DNA of 64,000 nt from Bacteroidales bacterium. Lineage in GTDB: Bacteria; Bacteroidota; Bacteroidia; Bacteroidales; F082. Both the position numbers and the translations under genes were made by a program. Below the pieces are notes generated by a model that searched no databases, had not been told where the DNA came from, and saw only the letters and a list, made by a program, of their open reading frames with translations. Location of the stretch: NCBI GenBank assembly GCA_016282015.1, contig JAEEJS010000055.1:1-64000 (forward strand), written 5' to 3'. Below are positions 59,189 to 64,000 of the stretch, in pieces. Numbering within the stretch: position 1 is the stretch's first letter; each line of letters opens with the position of its first letter.

Positions 59189-59229
59189 TCAGAGAGTGGT
59201 TTAAGAGGGGTTCGACTCCCCTCCTCTGA
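59189..59229 (+). other. tRNA-like relic (serine-tRNA-type D arm and T arm)
   Basis: TCAGAG pairs with CTCTGA as an acceptor-like stem; between them are a tRNA-Ser-like D-arm stretch (AGTGGTTTAAGAG) and a perfect T arm GAGGGG-TTCGACT-CCCCTC. Anticodon and variable arms are absent, so it cannot decode. It lies in the gap before the transposase gene. Confidence 0.5.
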
Positions 59230-59250
59230 GCGAAAGAAAACAGAAAGAAC

Positions 59251-61224
59251 ATGTATCAGAAATACGGAGAAACGATGACGATTAGCGTTAACGACTGGTT
59301 GGCAGCCGGACTGACATTAAATCAGTTCCGTAATGACAGCAAGCGTGATAATCAACTCAAAATTGTTAGTCGTGGCATCAACGGCAACACGCTAATTGAT
59401 GTGAAGTCGATAAAGCGCCCCGACCGCAGGGCTGCTATAGAGGCGAAGTTCGGCAAGATTGACGTGGAGGAGAAAAAGCAGTCGTTTATGGATGTGAAAA
59501 TTGATGAGGACGCTCGCGTGTTTTTCCGCGACCACACCTACACCGACGACAGCGGCAAGGAACGCCACCTTCCGGACGAGGCGCAAAGCCAGTATGTGAA
59601 CGAGGCCTCAATCCTCAATATGTTCCGCCGTGTTTATCAACGCCAGATGATGGCACGTGCCGCCAACGGCCACCGCAAAACCAAAAAAGACTTTTACGCC
59701 GAATGCGTTACACAGGCAAAGGCTCTGAACGACGCTTTCCCTAACAAACTCCCTTCAAACAGCCGCTCGATGGAGCGCAAGTGCGACGAATACGCCGAGA
59801 AAGGCTACCAGTGCCTTGTTACAGGCTTGTACGGCAAAAACAACCGCGGAAAGCTCACGGAGGATGCAAAATACTGGCTTATCGCCAGGTATGCAACGCC
59901 TATCGAGCGACTGACCATCCAGCAGCTGTTTGTGGAGTATAACAACGAGGCGGAACGCCATGAGGAGTGGAAAAAGCTTGACAGCGAACAAACCATCTAC
60001 GCCTTCCTGAACCGTCCGGAGATAAAACCCCTATGGTGGGGAATGCGCCACGGCGAGCTGAAGGCGAAGGAGAAATACACACGCCAGCACAAGACCCTGC
60101 TTCCGAAACGCCGCGACTCGATATGGTATGGCGACGGCACGAAGCTCAACTACTACTACCGCACCGCCGACGGCGACATCGCCACCTGCAACGTGTATGA
60201 GGTGATGGATGTTTATTCGGAATGCTTCCTCGGATACTTCATCAGCGATTCGGAGGATTTCGAGGCTCAATGGCATGCGTTCAGAATGGCGATGCAGACG
60301 GCAGGCCACAAGCCCAACGAGATTCGCTACGACAACCAAGGCGGCCACAAGAAGCTTGCTTCGGGTGAGTTTTTCGGCAAGCTCGCGCACCTCAACATAC
60401 CAACAGCACCGTATAACGGAAAATCAAAAACCATCGAATCGGCGTTCGGACGCTTTCAGGCTCAGTACCTGCACAAAGACTGGTATTTCACAGGTCAGAA
60501 CATAACCGCCAAAAAGGATGAGAGTCGTGAGAACTACGAGTTTATCATGGCCAACAAAGCCAACCTCCCGACACTCGACGAAATCAAAAAACGCTATGCG
60601 CAACGCCGCGAGGAGTGGAACAATGCCGAGCATTTCGACACAGGAATTCCACGCATCAGGATGTATGAGGAGAGCGTGAACAACTCGACCGCCAAAGTCG
60701 GTGTTCTGGACATGATAGACATGTTCGGCGTTATCGACGCAACGCCTAACACCTACACGGCTTCGGGCATAACCAAAACCGTCAAGAGGCAGGAATACCG
60801 CTGGGAGGTTCTCACATCGGACGGCCTTCCGGATCTTGATTTCATGCGCAACAATGTTGACCGCAAATTCCACATCGGATATGACTTGAGCGACATGAGC
60901 ATTGTGGCTCTTTACACGAAGGACGCGAAGGGCTACCGCTTTGCCGCCTACGCGCAGAAATACATTGAGATTCACCGCGCGAAGGATGAACAGAACGAGT
61001 TCGACCACCAGTTTATCAAGGCGATGGACACCGCCAACAAGAACCTGCGCATGGACATGGCCGACGAGATAGAGGAAATCATGGAGCGTCACGGTGTGCA
61101 TCCGGCTCAACACGGCTTGAACATGCCAAAGCTCAAGGGCATAAACCTGAAGCACGAGGATGTCGGACGTCGCACAAAGCGCATTTCAAACCTCGTAATG
61201 GCAGACTTGGAAGACAGATATTAA
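59251..61224 (+). CDS. MuA-type DDE transposase
   Basis: 657 residues. N-terminal DNA-binding region (MTISVNDWLAAGLTLNQFRND), helical domains, then an RNase H-like catalytic core: first Asp in DSIWYGDGTKLNYYY, second Asp in NEIRYDNQGGHK, Glu in SKTIESAFGRFQ, i.e. the DDE triad. A Mu-transposase C-terminal beta domain follows (about 480-657). About the same length as MuA (663). ATG at 59251; a second at 59275 is possible. Performs integration and replicative transposition, with the ATPase encoded next as target selector. Confidence 0.9.
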   Translation: MYQKYGETMTISVNDWLAAGLTLNQFRNDSKRDNQLKIVSRGINGNTLIDVKSIKRPDRRAAIEAKFGKIDVEEKKQSFMDVKIDEDARVFFRDHTYTDDSGKERHLPDEAQSQYVNEASILNMFRRVYQRQMMARAANGHRKTKKDFYAECVTQAKALNDAFPNKLPSNSRSMERKCDEYAEKGYQCLVTGLYGKNNRGKLTEDAKYWLIARYATPIERLTIQQLFVEYNNEAERHEEWKKLDSEQTIYAFLNRPEIKPLWWGMRHGELKAKEKYTRQHKTLLPKRRDSIWYGDGTKLNYYYRTADGDIATCNVYEVMDVYSECFLGYFISDSEDFEAQWHAFRMAMQTAGHKPNEIRYDNQGGHKKLASGEFFGKLAHLNIPTAPYNGKSKTIESAFGRFQAQYLHKDWYFTGQNITAKKDESRENYEFIMANKANLPTLDEIKKRYAQRREEWNNAEHFDTGIPRIRMYEESVNNSTAKVGVLDMIDMFGVIDATPNTYTASGITKTVKRQEYRWEVLTSDGLPDLDFMRNNVDRKFHIGYDLSDMSIVALYTKDAKGYRFAAYAQKYIEIHRAKDEQNEFDHQFIKAMDTANKNLRMDMADEIEEIMERHGVHPAQHGLNMPKLKGINLKHEDVGRRTKRISNLVMADLEDRY

Positions 61225-61250
61225 CACTCAATAATAAAAAGTAAGTCATC

Positions 61251-62102
61251 ATGGAAAACAGAGAAAAACAACTAATCAAACAGGCTCTTGAGGAATTCAT
61301 CAGGGTGAAAGGGAGCCAAAACAAGGCGGCCAACGCGCTCAAGGGCATCAGCCCGGCTACGGTGTCGCAGATTTTAAACGGCAACTGGGAGCTTATCAGC
61401 GACGAGATGTGGCGCGGCCTTGCGGCACAACTCAACCTCAGAAACAAAACGTGGAACATCGTGAGAACAACCAATTTCAACGACCTGACCGAGATCTTCA
61501 CAGACGCGCAGGACAACAGCCTCGTTATGGCGGTGACCGGTGACGCAGGATGCGGAAAGACGGTGACAGCGAAGCACTATCAGGAAAACAACGCCAACGT
61601 GTTTGTGCTTTGCTGCAACGAGTTTTGGAACCGCAAGCTTTTCATGCAGGAGCTTCTGCGTGAAATGGGAAAGAACCCTGCAGGCGACACTGTCGGCGAG
61701 ATGATGGCCGACATCGTTTCAACTCTGAAACGCCTCGACAGCCCGATTATCATAATGGACGAGGCCGACAAGCTTTCAGACCAGGTATTCTATTTCTTCA
61801 TCACTCTTTACAACCAGTTGGAAGACCACTGCGGCATTATCCTGATGGCGACCGACTATTTGGAAAAGAAGGTCAGCCGCGGCCTGCGCCTGAACAAAAA
61901 GGGTTACAAGGAGATTTTCAGCCGTATCGGTCGCAGGTTTATCCATCTGCAGCCCACGTCGCAGCAGGACATTATAGAGGTGTGCGTGGCCAACGGATTG
62001 AACGACCGCACCGATATCAAGAACGTGGTTGACAACAGCGACAGCGACCTCCGTCGTGTGCGCAGAAAGGTATTTGCAATCAACAAGAAAAACGCCAAGT
62101 AA
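61251..62102 (+). CDS. MuB-type AAA ATPase
   Basis: 283 residues. N-terminal helix-turn-helix (about 10-60, NKAANALKGISPATVSQIL), then an ATPase with Walker A GDAGCGKT, Walker B IIIMDEAD and sensor-like LMATDYLEKK. Matches MuB in layout: DNA-binding domain plus AAA module for target capture and immunity. Follows the transposase after 26 bp, and overlaps the next start by 1 nt. Confidence 0.88.
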   Translation: MENREKQLIKQALEEFIRVKGSQNKAANALKGISPATVSQILNGNWELISDEMWRGLAAQLNLRNKTWNIVRTTNFNDLTEIFTDAQDNSLVMAVTGDAGCGKTVTAKHYQENNANVFVLCCNEFWNRKLFMQELLREMGKNPAGDTVGEMMADIVSTLKRLDSPIIIMDEADKLSDQVFYFFITLYNQLEDHCGIILMATDYLEKKVSRGLRLNKKGYKEIFSRIGRRFIHLQPTSQQDIIEVCVANGLNDRTDIKNVVDNSDSDLRRVRRKVFAINKKNAK

Positions 62103-62728
62103 TGAAACGTGCCTATTCGGTCAGGAATGTAGCGGACGCGAAATTCAAGACATTGCATCTTGAAGGCGCGTGGGAGTCGGCCATCGGAACACCGGAGCTT
62201 ACCGGCTCATGGTTTATCTATGGTGCGCCGAAGAACGGCAAGACGACGTTCGCGCTTCAGCTCGCCAAGTATCTGACCGGATTCGGGCGTGTGGCGTACG
62301 ACAGTGTTGAGGAAGGTTTGTCGCTGACGATGCAGATGGCAATGGAGCGCGTGGGTATGGAGGAGGTTGGCTCGCGTCTGGTGCTTCTCGAAAAGGAGGA
62401 TGTGGCGGAGTTGACCGAACGCCTGAAGCGTCACAAAAGCCCTGACATTGTCATCATCGATTCGGTTCAGTTCCTCGATCTGAAGTTCTCGGAATACAAG
62501 CAGCTGAAAGAGGCGTTTCCCGACAAGCTGTTCATTTACATCAGCCACATTGAAGGCAAGCAGCCGGAAGGCAACACGGCTCGCCGCATTTGGAGGGATG
62601 CTAACGTGTATTTCAGCGTCGAGGGCTTCAGAGCCTTCCCGGTGTCGAGATACGGCGGAGGCGAGCCTGTTGACATCTATCCGGAAAAGGCGATGGAATA
62701 TTGGGGATTTGAAAACAGGAAGGCATGA
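62102..62728 (+). CDS. P-loop ATPase, RecA-fold, early prophage gene
   Basis: 208 residues. Walker A APKNGKTT at about 41-48, Walker B IVIIDSVQFLDL, followed by FIYISHIEGKQPEGNT (sensor-like). Resembles RecA/RadA-type single-domain ATPases of transposable phages. Starts on the last base of the MuB-like gene and ends overlapping the next gene by 4 nt. Role in replication or transposition control is inferred from context. Confidence 0.75.
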   Translation: MKRAYSVRNVADAKFKTLHLEGAWESAIGTPELTGSWFIYGAPKNGKTTFALQLAKYLTGFGRVAYDSVEEGLSLTMQMAMERVGMEEVGSRLVLLEKEDVAELTERLKRHKSPDIVIIDSVQFLDLKFSEYKQLKEAFPDKLFIYISHIEGKQPEGNTARRIWRDANVYFSVEGFRAFPVSRYGGGEPVDIYPEKAMEYWGFENRKA

Positions 62729-62928
62729 CAGTCAGTGAGATAAAACAGAGGATTTTCGAGTTGCGCGACAACAGGCTTGAGATGGATTTCGAGGAATACA
62801 TCCGGCAATACAGCGTGCTTTGCTACAAGCTCGAATGCGCCAAGGCGCGAGAGGAAGGACGCTGGGAGCAAGGGACACCACAGACGTACCATTTGGAAAT
62901 TGACAGAAGCTATAACAAAAACTATTGA
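62725..62928 (+). CDS. Small prophage protein
   Basis: 67 residues, helical and acidic (MTVSEIKQRIFELRDNRLEM). ATGA overlap with the upstream ATPase stop and 1 bp to the next ATG. Not recognised. Confidence 0.6.
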   Translation: MTVSEIKQRIFELRDNRLEMDFEEYIRQYSVLCYKLECAKAREEGRWEQGTPQTYHLEIDRSYNKNY

Positions 62929-62929
62929 G

Positions 62930-63394
62930 ATGGAAGCGGTTAATGATAAAATAAGCGATGTGCAGCGCAGGAGCCTTTTATTCAACTTCAAGGAGTTGGG
63001 AATGTCGGACATGGGCAGACACTGTTTCATCCGCGACTTCACGCACGGCAGAACCTCTTCGATACGCGACCTCGAATATATTGAGGCGCAGGACATGCTG
63101 CGCCAGTTGCAGGAGATGCGCCGGTATCCTCAAAGCAGGAAACGCCACGACGAACTCGACACCAAGCGTAAGGGTGTCATCAAGGCCATCGGCAGGTATT
63201 TGGAGCTGTGCGGACAGCATCCGACACTTGAATACATCAAGGCCGTGGCGGTTCGCGCCGCCGGACTGGTTCAGTCGGACACGAACCACGACTTCAACCG
63301 CATCGACGGCGCGACGCTCACGCGGATATACAACGAGTTCTGCAGGAAGCAGTCGGTACTGAAGATTAAGAACGCAGTAGCAAAAGTTAGTTAA
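62930..63394 (+). CDS. Gp16-like (DUF1018-type) early prophage protein
   Basis: 154 residues from the ATG at 62930 (MEAVNDKISDVQRRSLLFNF); a longer frame from 62777 reads across the preceding gene and is rejected. Helical, with a C-terminal half (GATLTRIYNEFCRKQSVL) like the Mu Gp16/DUF1018 family. The role in Mu is not well established. Basic overall. Confidence 0.6.
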   Translation: MEAVNDKISDVQRRSLLFNFKELGMSDMGRHCFIRDFTHGRTSSIRDLEYIEAQDMLRQLQEMRRYPQSRKRHDELDTKRKGVIKAIGRYLELCGQHPTLEYIKAVAVRAAGLVQSDTNHDFNRIDGATLTRIYNEFCRKQSVLKIKNAVAKVS

Positions 63395-63397
63395 AAA

Positions 63398-63589
63398 ATG
63401 ACGGCCATGAGAACAAGCAGACAAAACCGACGCTACTATCTGCACCAGCGTTGCAGAAAAGCGGAGTTCAGATACTCGCCTCGAGAGCGCACTGTTGACG
63501 TGCCTTTCTCAAAACAAGACAATGTACCAGCAGCCGCCGTGTCATTGCGCAACGAATATGGATACTCACTACAAATGATAATTGATTAA
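63398..63589 (+). CDS. Small basic prophage protein
   Basis: 63 residues, strongly basic N-terminus (MRTSRQNRRYYLHQRCRKAEF). 3 bp after the preceding stop; ATG at 63407 is an alternative. Not recognised. Confidence 0.5.
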   Translation: MTAMRTSRQNRRYYLHQRCRKAEFRYSPRERTVDVPFSKQDNVPAAAVSLRNEYGYSLQMIID

Positions 63590-63593
63590 AGCC

Positions 63594-63662
63594 ATGCAAG
63601 ACAAAGATAAAGACGATGGATACAGCAAACAGGATGACCACAATCCGTATCCGATGGAATGA
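63594..63662 (+). CDS. Very small acidic ORF
   Basis: 22 residues (MQDKDKDDGYSKQDDHNPYP region), 4 bp after the previous stop. Too short for confidence; included because the spacing fits the early operon. The region from 63663 to 63840 holds no further ORF that I can support, only the tRNA-like relic. Confidence 0.25.
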   Translation: MQDKDKDDGYSKQDDHNPYPME

Positions 63663-63728
63663 ATGATTATGAGTGCCGGACAGGGCTATCCAATTTGATG
63701 TGGTATGGATGGTACAGCCGGCACAACT

Positions 63729-63800
63729 GGGGGCGAAAGGCAATTAACTAAATGGATAGTCCACGTGAATTTTTTGAGGGTTCGATTCCCTCCGCCTCCA
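63729..63800 (+). other. tRNA-like relic, 72 nt
   Basis: GGGGGCG (63729-63735) pairs with CGCCTCC (63793-63799) as a seven-base acceptor stem, followed by A. A T arm GAGGG-TTCGATT-CCCTC is perfect, and a D-arm-like ACTA-AATGGA-TAGT is present. The anticodon arm region is too short (about 15 nt) to form a stem and loop. Total length is near that of a tRNA, but it should not decode. Confidence 0.5.
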
Positions 63801-63840
63801 CACGGTAACTAAATGTTAAACAATTAAAAACTAAGTACAA

Positions 63841-64000
63841 ATGAATTACTACATCGAAAAACCCAACACATGGAGAGCGGCCAACCGCAAGTGTGCCGAA
63901 ATCCAAGAGTTCGTTAACCAGTTTAAGAACTGCCTGATTTATGACGAAAAATCACGCGATGCGTTGATTAAGGAAATCCGCGACAAGGTTGAGGAATTGA
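63841..64000 (+). CDS. Prophage early protein (partial, runs off the window)
   Basis: 53 residues visible from the ATG at 63841 (MNYYIEKPNTWRAANRKCAE). Helical; no family recognised. The frame is open to the last base. Confidence 0.6.
   Translation, partial: MNYYIEKPNTWRAANRKCAEIQEFVNQFKNCLIYDEKSRDALIKEIRDKVEEL

Larger units (their letters stand above)
57599..64000 (+). mobile_element. Left part of a Mu-like transposable prophage
   Basis: Gene order matches the Mu left end: leftward repressor, operators, Ner-like protein, DDE transposase, AAA ATPase and early genes, all rightward after the switch. The proposed left terminus TGTTATTCAATAACTTACGA at 57599 begins with TG and contains a TACGA block like MuA sites. 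The right end is beyond the window. The 503 bp between 57599 and the repressor stop hold repeats and a terminator but no gene I can support. The exact edge is inferred. Confidence 0.75.

Noticed and set aside
62777-62929. Longer N-terminus of the Gp16-like protein
   Set aside because: These codons run in another frame through the 67-residue gene and give a basic, low-quality sequence.
57599-64000. Diversity-generating retroelement as in some Bacteroides Mu-like phages
   Set aside because: No reverse transcriptase or template/variable repeat pair is present in the visible part; it could only be further right.

Overview
The window looks like a chromosomal segment of a member of the order Bacteroidales. 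The evidence is: promoters of the Bacteroidetes type (a -7 box of the form TAnnTTTGC lies upstream of most genes, on both strands), a type IX secretion C-terminal sorting domain, fimbrillin-like and FISUMP-type surface domains, DUF349 and DUF5686 proteins, a BspA-type leucine-rich protein, an AmgK/MurU pair with a RapZ-like tail, and an arginine decarboxylase of the SpeA type. I cannot name a genus from sequence alone.

Layout. 1-9.6 kb: three large tandem paralogous surface proteins on the minus strand. Each has a signal peptide, a buried GSG/transmembrane/RRK sorting-like motif, a second hydrophobic segment ending in CKK, a fimbrillin-like region and Gly-rich beta-helix repeats. Two compact promoter-plus-terminator RNA candidates lie behind them, each facing a small plus-strand ORF. 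9.6-12.6 kb: DMT transporter, nicotinate phosphoribosyltransferase, AlaX-type editing protein. 12.6-18.1 kb: an AT-richer accessory stretch of unrecognised proteins, a leucine-rich repeat protein, a frameshifted gene, and an overlapping operon of a toxin-like protein, an XRE regulator and a WYL regulator. 18.1-22 kb: a riboflavin operon (ribD-ribE-ribBA-ribH) behind an FMN riboswitch and attenuator terminator. 22-34 kb: housekeeping (chorismate synthase, DUF349 protein, cell-wall sugar kinase/uridylyltransferase, AddB-like nuclease, EEP hydrolase, thioredoxin-like protein, MnmE). 34-40.3 kb: a five-gene heterodisulfide-reductase-like Fe-S/flavin redox cluster with a divergent membrane-anchored AraC regulator. 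40.3-43 kb: a six-copy iteron array, a T9SS-secreted protein and an 82-residue membrane protein carrying the same motif as the 1-9.6 kb proteins. 43-55.5 kb: GlmS, two DUF5686 outer-membrane proteins, nitroreductase, GlcNAc-kinase-like ATPase, SpeA, a lipoprotein and a TSCPD protein. 55.5-57.6 kb: a small defence-like patch (NERD protein, two vsr remnants, a truncated ApeA-like HEPN protein). 57.6-64 kb: left end of a Mu-like transposable prophage: leftward repressor, operators, Ner-like protein, MuA-type DDE transposase, MuB-type ATPase, further early genes and two tRNA-like relics. It runs off the window.

Cross-cutting signals: a dispersed palindromic element has entered coding sequence in frame in ribD and in the Hdr-like membrane protein, and also forms the 3' end of ribBA. 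A different palindromic element sits in tandem upstream of the gene at 31386. Two homopolymer frameshifts (T5 at 15319, G9 at 59015) interrupt otherwise coherent genes. The prophage left end appears to cut the ApeA-like gene.
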